Origin: Rhodobacter sp. SY28-1
Lineage (GTDB): Bacteria; Pseudomonadota; Alphaproteobacteria; Rhodobacterales; Rhodobacteraceae
Direction: 5' to 3'
Length of the DNA stretch: 64,000 nt
NCBI RefSeq assembly: GCF_005222785.1
Contig: NZ_STGH01000002.1
Coordinates: 62,001 to 126,000 of the forward strand
Position numbers and translations under genes: made by a program. The notes below the pieces were generated by a model. The model made no database searches and was not told the origin of the DNA. It saw nothing but the letters and a program-made list of their open reading frames with translations. Shown here one piece after another: positions 8,975-16,691 of this stretch; positions within the stretch are counted from its first letter, which is position 1, and each line of letters starts with the position of its first letter.

Positions 8975-9193
8975 TCAGTAGCCCGAGTTGCAGGGCGGCA
9001 GGCCCAGTTCGATGCCGCAAGTTGCGACACCGGCAAGACCGCCCAGCGCAGCCCCGGCCAGCATGTTTTCGTCCAGCGCGTCGGCGACCAGCGCGCCGGC
9101 CGCCGCACCTGCCATGCCGCGGGACGCAGGGTCCTGCATGCAGCCGGCCAGAGAGGTGGAAAGAAGAGCGAAGACGATAAGCGACTTCTGCAT
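8975..9193 (-). CDS. Small glycine-rich lipoprotein
   Basis: A 72-residue lipoprotein: signal MQKSLIVFALLSTSLAGC with lipobox LAGC, then a Gly/Ala-rich segment MAGAAAGALVADALDENMLA and GAALGGLAGVA resembling glycine-zipper proteins, ending with three further cysteines (CGIELGLPPCNSGY has two). It is expected to be lipid-anchored in the envelope. The start has GAGG upstream. It is transcribed like pccA and pccB but is bounded downstream by a terminator. A similar lipoprotein is at 28649. Confidence 0.75.
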   Translation of the reverse strand: MQKSLIVFALLSTSLAGCMQDPASRGMAGAAAGALVADALDENMLAGAALGGLAGVATCGIELGLPPCNSGY

Positions 9194-9509
9194 GTGATAC
9201 TGCCTCGTAGGTTTGTTGTTATTGCGCCGGATTCTACCGAAAGATCACGGATTTGGAAGCAATATCTCGCACCGCCTGCGCCGTCGGCACCACCCTGCCG
9301 CCCGACAAGGATCGGTCCGGCCTGGGACGGGCCGGACCGAAAAGAAGGGGAAGGGTAACAACGTAGACTGCGCAGGTCGTGGCCGGACTGCCAAAGACCC
9401 GCCAGGAAACAATGGCCCCACGATCCGGCCATTGCAAATCCATTGAAAACATCCGCCCCAGCGTGAGCAAAACTGTGCCAAATGGCCTGATGGGTCGGCG
9501 AAATCATGC
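9194..9509. other. 316-base non-coding gap with two stem-loops
   Basis: No convincing gene. Two hairpins are visible: CGGTCCGGCC/GGCCGGACCG at 9313-9339 (10-bp stem, no T-run on either strand) and CAATGGCC/GGCCATTG at 9410-9434, followed on the minus strand by GTTTCC, suitable as a weak terminator for the gene ending at 9510. The left end should hold the promoter of the lipoprotein gene starting at 9193 (a TAGAAT-like -10 on the minus strand near 9232-9237). Confidence 0.5.
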
Positions 9510-9905
9510 CTAATCCTCGTCCTCATCCCAATCGTCGGCCAGCGCATCGGGGGCATCGGGGGCAAAGACCTGCGGAAATGCCGCCTCGGCGCGCTTGACG
9601 TCGATCCGTAACAGCGCCTCGTAGGAACAGGGATCGAACGGGTCCTCTGCCGCCACGACCTCGCGGCCGAACAGCCAGGACAGCCGCCCGGCATCCAGAT
9701 TGCCGCGCTCGAACGGTTCTTCCCCGAAATACTGCCAAAGCGCCGCCATGAAGGCCTGATCGGCCATGCGGTCGACGTGCTTGCGGTCCTTGAACCGCTC
9801 GCGCTTGATCAGTTTGGTCGCGCCCTCTTTCACGTTGGCGCGGCGGATTGTGAACTGGAAATCGGTCCCCGGCATCCGGCCCGGGAAGCCACGGTGCTTC
9901 AGCAT
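9510..9905 (-). CDS. Conserved-looking hypothetical protein
   Basis: A 131-residue soluble protein without signal peptide or membrane segment. It is rich in charged residues, with a basic N-terminal half (KLIKRERFKDRKHVDRMADQ) and a very acidic end (ADDWDEDED). I do not recognise a domain. Codon use is like its neighbours and the frame is open throughout, so it is probably real. It lies on the same strand as the pcc genes, between two small lipoprotein genes. No function is proposed. Confidence 0.6.
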   Translation of the reverse strand: MLKHRGFPGRMPGTDFQFTIRRANVKEGATKLIKRERFKDRKHVDRMADQAFMAALWQYFGEEPFERGNLDAGRLSWLFGREVVAAEDPFDPCSYEALLRIDVKRAEAAFPQVFAPDAPDALADDWDEDED

Positions 9906-10049
9906 CTGTCCTGTCCTCTGTCATGGCAGCAGACGGGACCGATAGGCCAAAGCACCACGCCCGCCCAGAGGGAAGACAGCAAAATCGCTCGGATTATTAT
10001 TGAGAAAGCTGCCTCGACCGCGTCTGCGCGCAGGAGGCAAGGGATTGGT

Positions 10050-10082
10050 GCGGGCCCGCCCGGCTGATGCCGGCAGGCCCGC
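10050..10082 (-). terminator. Hairpin after the 42-residue lipoprotein gene
   Basis: On the minus strand GCGGGCC(T)GCC(G)GGC, loop, then the matching GC-rich arm begins about 10 bases after the TAA at 10092. The downstream bases are ACCAATCCC, with no T-run, so it is a strong structure but an imperfect terminator. Confidence 0.5.
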
Positions 10083-10091
10083 TCCGGTACA

Positions 10092-10220
10092 TTACTTGTA
10101 CTTGCCGGTGTCCACGACTTCCGGGGTGACCGGCTCGGGCATCGGCTCTTCCTTCTTGGCGCAAGCAGCCAGAGCTGCAACCGCAGCCAGAACCAGAACG
10201 AGACGTGCGCTCTTCGACAT
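10092..10220 (-). CDS. Very small lipoprotein (42 residues)
   Basis: A short open frame: MSKSARLVLVLAAVAALAAC is a complete lipoprotein signal with lipobox LAAC at residues 17-20. The mature part is only about 23 residues, lysine/glutamate/proline-rich (AKKEEPMPEPVTPEVVDTGK). A GGA-containing Shine-Dalgarno stretch lies upstream of the ATG, and a GC hairpin follows the TAA. Expected in the envelope as a lipid-anchored peptide; the function is unknown. It sits between the DUF6497 lipoprotein gene and the 131-residue hypothetical gene, all on the pcc strand. Confidence 0.72.
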   Translation of the reverse strand: MSKSARLVLVLAAVAALAACAKKEEPMPEPVTPEVVDTGKYK

Positions 10221-10431
10221 CCTCTACTCCATCCTTCTAGGGGTGCTTCGGAAGCCTCGCGGACTACCGGCACCTGTTCGCTGTTTAAGGCCGATTTGGC
10301 CCGGCCCGTCGCCACTTTATCCGAAAGATTTCCGGATTGGTATGTCGGCTGGACCAAGTTCCCGACCTGTGGCGTTCCTACATCAGCCGATAGTGCGTGG
10401 CCAGCCGGAAAAACAAGATTTCGCGTCTGCA

Positions 10432-10848
10432 TCAAAAGACCTCCCAGACGCAGGCGCCGTTTTCGGGGCGGTAGGCCTCGAAGAACTGGACGACATCCGG
10501 CGCGGGTTCGCCGAATGGAACCACTTCGCTTGCGAATGAGATCACGATCTGTCGGGGCGCCGGGACCATCCCGTCGATGCGCTGGATGGCAAAGCTGTCG
10601 CAGACCGCCTGCATGTCGTCAAAGGCCGCCTCGGCATCTTCGGGCACAAGGTCCGGGGCCAGAAACCGGAACCGCGCCGTCGCCCCTTCGGGACCTCGGG
10701 CATTGGTCACGATCTCGATCAAGGACAGCGCGCGCCCCGAAGGCACCTCGACAGCCTCGCCCGCTGGCGCGTCGTCCTGACAGGCCGACAGCAGCACAAG
10801 GGCGGCCAGCAGAACGGGGCGACGAAGGAGCGCGCGCGGTTTCATCAT
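10432..10848 (-). CDS. DUF6497-like lipoprotein linked to pccB
   Basis: A 138-residue lipoprotein: basic start KPRALLRRPVLLAALVLL then lipobox LSAC. The mature domain (ALSLIEIVTNARGPEGATAR, FDDMQAVCDSFAIQRID, ENGACVWEVF) has two conserved-looking cysteines that could form a disulfide. The family assignment to DUF6497 is from memory and moderately sure. The ATG at 10848 overlaps the pccB stop (TGATG), with alternative in-frame starts one codon either side, so translation is probably coupled to pccB. Why an envelope lipoprotein is coupled to a carboxylase is unknown. Confidence 0.7.
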   Translation of the reverse strand: MMKPRALLRRPVLLAALVLLSACQDDAPAGEAVEVPSGRALSLIEIVTNARGPEGATARFRFLAPDLVPEDAEAAFDDMQAVCDSFAIQRIDGMVPAPRQIVISFASEVVPFGEPAPDVVQFFEAYRPENGACVWEVF

Positions 10849-12380
10849 CACAGCGGGATGTTGTCGTGCTTTTTCCAGGGCATCGCGGCCTTCTTGCCGC
10901 GCAGCGCCGCAAAGGCCCGTGCCACCCGGCGGCGGGTGGAATGGGGCATGATGACCTCGTCGATGAACCCCTTCTCGGCCGCCACGAAGGGGTTGGCAAA
11001 GCGGTCTTCATAGTCCTTCACCCGGGCCGCGATCTTTTCCGGCTCGCCCAGCTCCGAGCGATAGAGGATCTCGACCGCACCCTTCGCGCCCATCACCGCA
11101 ACCTCGGCCGTGGGCCAGGCATAGTTGAAATCGGCCTTCAGGTGCTTGGACGCCATCACCACATAAGCCCCGCCATAGGTCTTGCGGGTCAGGACCGTGA
11201 CCTTCGGGACCGTCGCCTCGCCATAGGCGAACAACAGCTTCGCGCCGTGCTTGATGACGCCACCGTACTCCTGTCCCGTCCCCGGCAGGAAGCCCGGCAC
11301 GTCGACGAAGGTCAGGATCGGGATCTCGAAGGCATCACAGAACCGGACAAACCGGGCGGCCTTGCGGCTGGCGTCGATGTCGAGGCACCCCGCCAGCACC
11401 ATCGGCTGGTTCGCCACCACACCGACCGTCTGCCCCTCCAGCCGGATGAAACCGATGATGATGTTGGCGGCGTAATCCTTCTGCACCTCGAAGAAATCAC
11501 CCTCGTCTGCGATCTTCGTGATCAGCTCCTTCATGTCGTAGGGCTGGTTCGGGTTGTCAGGGACCAGCGTGTCCAGACTGCTCTCGATCCGCGCCGGATC
11601 GTCGAAGAACGGCCGCACCGGCGCCTTCTGCCGGTTGTTCAGCGGCAGAAAGTCGAAAAGCCTGCGGATTTCCGCCAGCGCCTCGACATCGTTCTCGAAA
11701 GCACCGTCGGCCACCGACGACTTGCGGGTGTGGGTCGAGGCCCCGCCCAACTCCTCTGCCGTCACCACTTCGTTCGTCACGGTCTTCACCACGTCGGGGC
11801 CGGTGACGAACATGTAGGACGAGTCCTTCACCATGAAGATGAAGTCGGTCATCGCCGGGGAATAGACCGCCCCGCCCGCACAGGGGCCCATGATGAGGGA
11901 TATCTGCGGCACCACACCCGAGGCTTCGATGTTCCGCTGGAACACCTCGCCATAGGCTGCCAGCGAGGCGACGCCCTCCTGAATCCGTGCGCCGCCCGAG
12001 TCATTGATCCCGATCACCGGCGCGCCGTTCTGCATCGCCATGTCCATGATCTTGCAGATCTTCGCGCCATGCGTCTCGCTGACCGAGCCACCCATAACGG
12101 TGAAGTCCTGGGAAAAGACATAGACCTGCCGCCCGTTGATCGTGCCCCAGCCGGTCACGACCCCGTCGCCCGCGGGCCGATCCTTCTCCATCCCAAAGTC
12201 GGTGCAGCGGTGGGCGACGAACATGTCGAACTCTTCGAACGACCCTTCGTCCAGCAGAAGCTCGATCCTCTCCCGTGCGGTCAGCTTGCCCTTGGCGTGC
12301 TGCGCCTGCACCCGACGCTCGCCACCCCCGGCCCGCGCGGCGGTACGACGACCCTCAAGCTCTTCGAGAATGTCCTTCAT
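10848..12380 (-). CDS. pccB: Propionyl-CoA carboxylase, carboxyltransferase (beta) subunit
   Basis: A 510-residue protein of the carboxyltransferase family. The N-terminal half has [20 protein letters not shown] and [16 protein letters not shown] (acyl-CoA oxyanion region); the C-terminal half has [20 protein letters not shown] and [15 protein letters not shown] (biotin oxyanion region), all typical of PccB. The start 12380 ([12 protein letters not shown]) has GGAGGG upstream; longer frames are unsupported. It transfers the carboxyl group from biotin on PccA to propionyl-CoA. TTTGCAAA boxes in the upstream region (12454-12473) fit control by the PccR-type regulator encoded at 14920. The stop overlaps the DUF6497 lipoprotein gene. 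Confidence 0.97.
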   Translation of the reverse strand: MKDILEELEGRRTAARAGGGERRVQAQHAKGKLTARERIELLLDEGSFEEFDMFVAHRCTDFGMEKDRPAGDGVVTGWGTINGRQVYVFSQDFTVMGGSVSETHGAKICKIMDMAMQNGAPVIGINDSGGARIQEGVASLAAYGEVFQRNIEASGVVPQISLIMGPCAGGAVYSPAMTDFIFMVKDSSYMFVTGPDVVKTVTNEVVTAEELGGASTHTRKSSVADGAFENDVEALAEIRRLFDFLPLNNRQKAPVRPFFDDPARIESSLDTLVPDNPNQPYDMKELITKIADEGDFFEVQKDYAANIIIGFIRLEGQTVGVVANQPMVLAGCLDIDASRKAARFVRFCDAFEIPILTFVDVPGFLPGTGQEYGGVIKHGAKLLFAYGEATVPKVTVLTRKTYGGAYVVMASKHLKADFNYAWPTAEVAVMGAKGAVEILYRSELGEPEKIAARVKDYEDRFANPFVAAEKGFIDEVIMPHSTRRRVARAFAALRGKKAAMPWKKHDNIPL

Positions 12381-12453
12381 CGCGCCCTCCCCCGGCTGAT
12401 GTCGTGGGCAATCTAAGGGAACGCTGCGGATGCGAGAAGCACGAAACGGCGAA

Positions 12454-12473
12454 TTTGCAAATACCTTTGAAAG
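12454..12473 (-). promoter_or_regulatory. PccR-type operator upstream of pccB
   Basis: On the plus strand TTTGCAAA (12454-12461), four bases TACC, then TTTGAAAG (12466-12473), 74 bases upstream of the pccB ATG. This closely matches the two-box motif TTTGCAAA-N4-TTTGCAAA described for PccR of Rhodobacter sphaeroides; the second box has two changes. Further TTTGC-like repeats continue to about 12503. The binding itself is inferred. Confidence 0.75.
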
Positions 12474-12559
12474 ACGCGCCATCAAATCGCAAATCCGCAA
12501 AGCCTTGCCTTGGCCGTTGGTCAGGCTAAGCCGTCGCGGACCGCAAACCCGAGGACACC

Positions 12560-12910
12560 ATGACCCTGCCCATCCCCGTCGTCACTATCGGCCTTCTGCT
12601 GGCCTCGAACATCTTCATGACCTTCGCCTGGTATGGGCACCTCAAGTTCAAGGAAAGCGCGCTCTTCACCGTGATCTTCGTCTCCTGGGGGATCGCCTTC
12701 TTCGAATACGTCCTGCAGGTTCCGGCGAACCGCATCGGCCACGGCTATTTCTCGGCAGCCGAGCTGAAGACGATCCAGGAGGTCATCACCCTGTCGGTCT
12801 TTGCCGTCTTCTCCGTCCTTTACCTGAAGGAACCACTGCACTGGAACCACCTCGTCGGCTTTGGTTTCATCGCTATCGGGGCCTTCTTCATCTTCCACAA
12901 ATGGGCGTGA
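12560..12910 (+). CDS. DUF486 (DMT-like) small membrane protein
   Basis: A 116-residue integral membrane protein with about four hydrophobic segments ([69 protein letters not shown]). The motifs [25 protein letters not shown] and [10 protein letters not shown] are characteristic of DUF486, a family related to small drug/metabolite transporters. It is divergently transcribed from pccB across a 179-base gap containing the PccR-type boxes. The transported substrate is unknown. Confidence 0.85.
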   Translation: MTLPIPVVTIGLLLASNIFMTFAWYGHLKFKESALFTVIFVSWGIAFFEYVLQVPANRIGHGYFSAAELKTIQEVITLSVFAVFSVLYLKEPLHWNHLVGFGFIAIGAFFIFHKWA

Positions 12911-12961
12911 CGCAGGCGCTTGCCCTAACGTAATCTCCTATTGGATTGGCGGGAGGACGGC

Positions 12962-13594
12962 ATGGGCTACAGACTGTTCGGACGACGCCAGACCGGCTCG
13001 ATGGCCATTGAGGCGGCCCTCAGGCTTTGCGACGCGCAGTGGGAGCCGATCGACACGCCCCGCCCCAGGACCGAGGCCGAGCTTGCCGCCCTCCACCAGA
13101 TCAACCCGCGCGGCCAGGTGCCAATTCTTATCCACCCCGACGGCACAATCATCACCGAAGGCCCCGCGATCCTGCTGCACCTCGCCGATTCCTTCCCTGC
13201 CGCGGGTCTTGCCCCCGCACCCGGAACGTCCCTCCGCGCCTGGCATGACCGCTGGCTCGCCTTCTTCCAGGCCAACGTCTACGAAGGCATGCTGCGTGAG
13301 CTTTTCCCCGACCGGTATACCGCCGACCCCGCCTGCACCCCAGCCGTCGCGACGGCCGCAACCGCCTATGTCCGCCGCCATTTCCTGATCTTCGAGGCCG
13401 AGCTGGCCCGGCACTCTAGACGCGCCTTCACCTGCGGCGACACGCCTTGCGTGCTCGACATCTATCTCTGGATGCTCTGCTTCTGGATGGATACAGCCTG
13501 GCTTGCCGACAACTGCCCGGCCCTTAGCGCACACTGGCAGCGTTTGCGAATGATCTCCGATCTTCAGTTGGTCGAGAAAGCGCACTTCCGGTAG
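12962..13594 (+). CDS. Glutathione S-transferase family protein
   Basis: A 210-residue GST. The N-terminal thioredoxin-like domain begins MGYRLFGRRQTGSMAIEAAL with a serine in the usual catalytic position, followed by NPRGQVPILIHPDG (cis-Pro loop) and ITEGPAILLHLAD (glutathione gamma-glutamate site). The C-terminal half is helical with the N-capping-like TCGDTPCVLDIYLWML. The start 12962 follows GGGAGGACGGC, a good ribosome site, so the seven-codon longer frame is rejected. Soluble; substrate unknown. It may be co-transcribed with the MFS exporter 57 bases downstream. Confidence 0.85.
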   Translation: MGYRLFGRRQTGSMAIEAALRLCDAQWEPIDTPRPRTEAELAALHQINPRGQVPILIHPDGTIITEGPAILLHLADSFPAAGLAPAPGTSLRAWHDRWLAFFQANVYEGMLRELFPDRYTADPACTPAVATAATAYVRRHFLIFEAELARHSRRAFTCGDTPCVLDIYLWMLCFWMDTAWLADNCPALSAHWQRLRMISDLQLVEKAHFR

Positions 13595-13651
13595 GCAAAA
13601 CCCACCCCGCCCGGAGGTGGACTTCGCCTGACCCGGGGCGTAGGAAAAGGG

Positions 13652-14869
13652 ATGACCTCCCTCCAAGACCCCCGCTTTCTTGATCGGACGACCCCGCCGA
13701 AGATCGTCACGCTGATCCTTATGGCCGGACTGTCGGCCCTGACGATGAACATCTTCCTGCCATCCCTCCCCGGCATGGCGACTTACTTCGGCGTGCCCTA
13801 CGGCGTGATGCAGCAGTCCGTCGCGCTGTATCTCCTCCTCTCCGCCCTTCTCCAGATCATCATCGGCCCGATCTCCGACCGCTACGGCCGCCGCGCCGTG
13901 CTGCTCTGCTCTCTGATCCTGTTTCTTCTGGCCACCGTGGGCACTCTCCTTGCGCCCACCGCGACCTGGTTCCTGATCTTCCGCATGGCCCAGGCCGTCA
14001 TCGCCTCGGGCATGGTCCTGTCCCGAGCCGTCGTCCGCGACATGGTCGCCGACGAACGCGCCGCCAGCATGATCGGCTATGTCACCATGGGGATGAGCCT
14101 GGTGCCCATGATCGGCCCGGTCATCGGCGGTGTCCTGGACGACCTTTACGGCTGGAAGGCTAACTTCGCGCTCCTCCTGATCCTCGGCCTCGGCACTCTC
14201 GCCCTCGTCTGGGCTGACCTCGGCGAAACCGCCACCCTGCGCCGCGTCAGCCTGATGGACCAGATCCGCACCTACCCCACCCTCCTCGCGTCGCGCCGGT
14301 TCTGGGGCTACACCCTTGCTGCCGCCTTCGCCTCGGGCTGCTTTTTCGCCTACCTCGGCGGAGCGCCCTATGTCGGCGACAAGATCTTTGGCCTGTCCTC
14401 CACTCATGTCGGCGCCCTGTTCGCTTTGACAGCAATCGGTTACGCCCTGGGAAACTTCTTCGCAGGCCGCTACTCCGTCCGCATCGGCATGAACCGGATG
14501 ATCCTGCTGGGTTGCATCGTCACTTCTGCCGGGCTTGCGCTTCTGGCCCTCCTCACCCTCGCTGGCCTCTCCGGCCCCACCGTCTTCTTCGGTCTCACCA
14601 TCTTCATGGGCCTCGGCAACGGCATCTGCCTGCCCAACGCCAACGCCGGAATGCTCTCGGTCCGCCCCGACCTTGCCGGCACCGCCTCCGGCCTTGGCGG
14701 AGCAATCCTGATCGGCGGCGGCGCGGCCCTTGCCGCCTTCGCCGGTGTCCTCCTCGGACCCGGCTCTTCGGAAATGCCGCTCATCCTCCTGATGCTCGCC
14801 TCCTCCATCGCCTCGGTGATCGCCATCCTCTTCGTTATCCGCCGCGCCCGGCAGATCGACGCCGCCTGA
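13652..14869 (+). CDS. Bcr/CflA-type multidrug efflux MFS transporter
   Basis: A 405-residue protein with twelve predicted hydrophobic segments. The family signature is visible between segments 2 and 3 (IIIGPISDRYGRRAVLL, loop GPxSDRYGRR) and in ALTMNIFLPSLPGMATYF near the N-terminus, which is characteristic of the Bcr/CflA drug:H+ antiporter branch. Length is typical. It probably exports small amphipathic compounds at the expense of the proton gradient. The stop is 50 bases before the pccR start, with a separate promoter for pccR in that gap. Confidence 0.88.
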   Translation: MTSLQDPRFLDRTTPPKIVTLILMAGLSALTMNIFLPSLPGMATYFGVPYGVMQQSVALYLLLSALLQIIIGPISDRYGRRAVLLCSLILFLLATVGTLLAPTATWFLIFRMAQAVIASGMVLSRAVVRDMVADERAASMIGYVTMGMSLVPMIGPVIGGVLDDLYGWKANFALLLILGLGTLALVWADLGETATLRRVSLMDQIRTYPTLLASRRFWGYTLAAAFASGCFFAYLGGAPYVGDKIFGLSSTHVGALFALTAIGYALGNFFAGRYSVRIGMNRMILLGCIVTSAGLALLALLTLAGLSGPTVFFGLTIFMGLGNGICLPNANAGMLSVRPDLAGTASGLGGAILIGGGAALAAFAGVLLGPGSSEMPLILLMLASSIASVIAILFVIRRARQIDAA

Positions 14870-14872
14870 CTC

Positions 14873-14910
14873 TTGACGAGGCTTTGCAAAGCGCCGCATA
14901 GCTTTGCAAA
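14873..14910 (+). promoter_or_regulatory. pccR promoter with two TTTGCAAA boxes
   Basis: TTGACG (14873-14878) is a good -35; a weak -10 (GCATAG, 14896-14901) is 17 bases on. Two perfect TTTGCAAA boxes, each within CTTTGCAAAG, occupy 14883-14890 and 14903-14910, between the -35 and -10 and just after the -10. The position suggests self-repression. The centre-to-centre spacing is 20 bp here, not 12 bp as in front of pccB. Confidence 0.75.
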
Positions 14911-14919
14911 GAGGTTCCG

Positions 14920-16314
14920 ATGGCCACCCAGAAACTCTATGCCGGCGTCAAACTGCGCGAGATTCGCGGGCGGCTGTCGCTGACCCAGAAGGCCTTCGCC
15001 GACAAGCTGAACGTCTCGCTGCCTTATCTGAACCAGATGGAGAACAACCACCGGCCCGTCTCCGCCGCCGTGGTCCTCGCCTTGGCCCAGGAATTCGGCC
15101 TCGACGTCACCGAACTGACCGTGGGCGAAAGCGAACGCCTGGTGACCGACATGCGCGAGGCCTTGGCAGACCCGGTCTTCACCACCGCCACGCCCCCGCT
15201 GGCCGATCTCCGCCTTGCCGCCTCGAACGCTCCGGCACTCGCACGCGCCTTCCTCGACCTCCACCGCGCCTACCGCCAGACCCATGAACGCCTCGCCTCG
15301 CTGGATGAGGCTTTGGGTCGTGAAGACGCCGATCTCCGCCCCTCGGCATGGGAGGAGGTCCGCGACTTCTTTCACTATTGCGACAATTACTTGGATGCCA
15401 TCGACCGCGCGGCAGAATATTTCGCGACCTCGGCAACCAGCGGAAAACCCATCGAAACTCTCGCGCAGGACCTGCTGAAACGCGCAGGAATCAGTCTGCA
15501 CTATTCGAATACCGCGCCCTTGCGGCACTACGACCCGCAGGCCAGGCGCCTCGACATCTCCGCCCGCGCCTCTGGCCCGTCGCAACGCTTCCAGCTTCTC
15601 CACCAGGTTGCCCTTCTCACGCAGAATGAACTGCTTGAAGCAACCCTCGACCTGGCAAGGTTTTCCACGCCCGAAGCCCGCGACATCGCCAAGATCGGCC
15701 TTGCGAACTACTTCGCCGGGGCCGCCCTCCTGCCCTACCGCGCCTTCCTGACCGCGGCACAAGAGGTCCGCCACGACCTCGAACGCCTCGCCGACATCTT
15801 CGGTGCCAGCATCGAGCAAGTCGGTCACCGCCTTTCCACGATGCAGCGCCCCGGCGCCAAGGGTATCCCCTTCTTCTTCGTCCGTGTCGATCAGGCGGGC
15901 ACGATCACCAAGCGCCACTCCTCCACCCGGTTGCAATTCGCCCGCTTCGGTGGGGCCTGTCCCTTGTGGAACGTCCACCAGGCCTTTGAAACCCCTGGGC
16001 AATTCCTGCGCCAACTGGCCGAAACGCCCGACGGGGTCCGCTACCTCTGCCTGGCCCGCGACGTGTCAAAACCCGCCGGGGCCTTCCTCGCCCCGGTTCG
16101 CCGCTATGCCATCGGTCTGGGGTGCGAGGTGCAGCACGCCCAACACCTCGTTTACTCCGATGGGCTCGACCTGAAAGGCCGGTTCGAGCCCATCGGCATC
16201 TCCTGCCGAATCTGCGAGCGGGTGGACTGCCACCAGCGGTCGGTTCCGCCGCTGGAAGGGCGTTTGAAGATCAATCCCAACGCCCGCGACGTCCTGCCCT
16301 ACGAGATCGGCTGA
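14920..16314 (+). CDS. pccR: Short-chain fatty acyl-CoA regulator, PccR/ScfR family
   Basis: A 464-residue regulator. Residues about 8-65 are an XRE-type helix-turn-helix (LREIRGRLSLTQKAFADKLN, SLPYLNQMENNHRPVS). The middle resembles the IrrE/ImmA-like region (FQLLHQVALLTQNELLEATL), but without an HExxH zinc-protease motif. The C-terminal part has a cysteine-rich acyl-CoA-responsive segment (GACPLWNVHQAF and ISCRICERVDCHQR). This is the architecture of the ScfR family, of which PccR controls propionyl-CoA carboxylase. Location close to pccB and TTTGCAAA boxes before both genes support the name. It probably activates pccB and limits its own expression; both are inferred. Confidence 0.9.
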   Translation: MATQKLYAGVKLREIRGRLSLTQKAFADKLNVSLPYLNQMENNHRPVSAAVVLALAQEFGLDVTELTVGESERLVTDMREALADPVFTTATPPLADLRLAASNAPALARAFLDLHRAYRQTHERLASLDEALGREDADLRPSAWEEVRDFFHYCDNYLDAIDRAAEYFATSATSGKPIETLAQDLLKRAGISLHYSNTAPLRHYDPQARRLDISARASGPSQRFQLLHQVALLTQNELLEATLDLARFSTPEARDIAKIGLANYFAGAALLPYRAFLTAAQEVRHDLERLADIFGASIEQVGHRLSTMQRPGAKGIPFFFVRVDQAGTITKRHSSTRLQFARFGGACPLWNVHQAFETPGQFLRQLAETPDGVRYLCLARDVSKPAGAFLAPVRRYAIGLGCEVQHAQHLVYSDGLDLKGRFEPIGISCRICERVDCHQRSVPPLEGRLKINPNARDVLPYEIG

Positions 16315-16315
16315 A

Positions 16316-16379
16316 CCTCGTCGTTCGCTTCGTGTCCTCCTCGGGGCGGTCAGCGAGGAGTGGCGAAGCCTTCGACGAG
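16316..16379. repeat. Dispersed convergent-junction palindrome, copy 2
   Basis: Fills nearly all of the 69-base gap between the facing stop codons of pccR and the DUF465 gene. Left arm CGTCGTTCGCTTCGTGTCCTC, right arm GAGGAGTGGCGAAGCCTTCG then ACGAG. Same family as copies at 3952, 35802 and 44244. Confidence 0.72.
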
Positions 16380-16383
16380 CGGC

Positions 16384-16620
16384 CTACTTGCGCAACGCCG
16401 CCGCGATCTGGTCCTTCAGCCGCGACCGCGTTTTCCGCAGTCCTTCCTCCTCGGCCTCGGTCACGAGGTCCAGCCGCGTCTCCGCCCGGTGCACCTTGTC
16501 GTTGACTGCATCGTAGTCCGTCAGCAGCTTCGCGAAATGCGCGTCAGACGCCTTCAAGGCACTGATTTTCTGCGCGTCCGCCGGAAATTCCTCGTGCAGC
16601 GTGTGCGGGGTGTTCGACAT
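16384..16620 (-). CDS. YdcH-family (DUF465) small protein
   Basis: A 78-residue, highly charged, all-helical protein: HEEFPADAQKISALKASDAH and FAKLLTDYDAVNDKVHRAET match DUF465, with LRKTRSRLKDQIAAAL at the end. The family forms short antiparallel coiled coils; its role is unknown. No signal peptide. It stands alone on the minus strand downstream of betA, with a good promoter-sized gap of 71 bases. Confidence 0.85.
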   Translation of the reverse strand: MSNTPHTLHEEFPADAQKISALKASDAHFAKLLTDYDAVNDKVHRAETRLDLVTEAEEEGLRKTRSRLKDQIAAALRK

Positions 16621-16691
16621 GCCTATCTCCTTCTTGACTGTCCCTACCAGTCTAGAGGGTCCAGCCCCGCGGCACCTTGACCCGGATCAAC

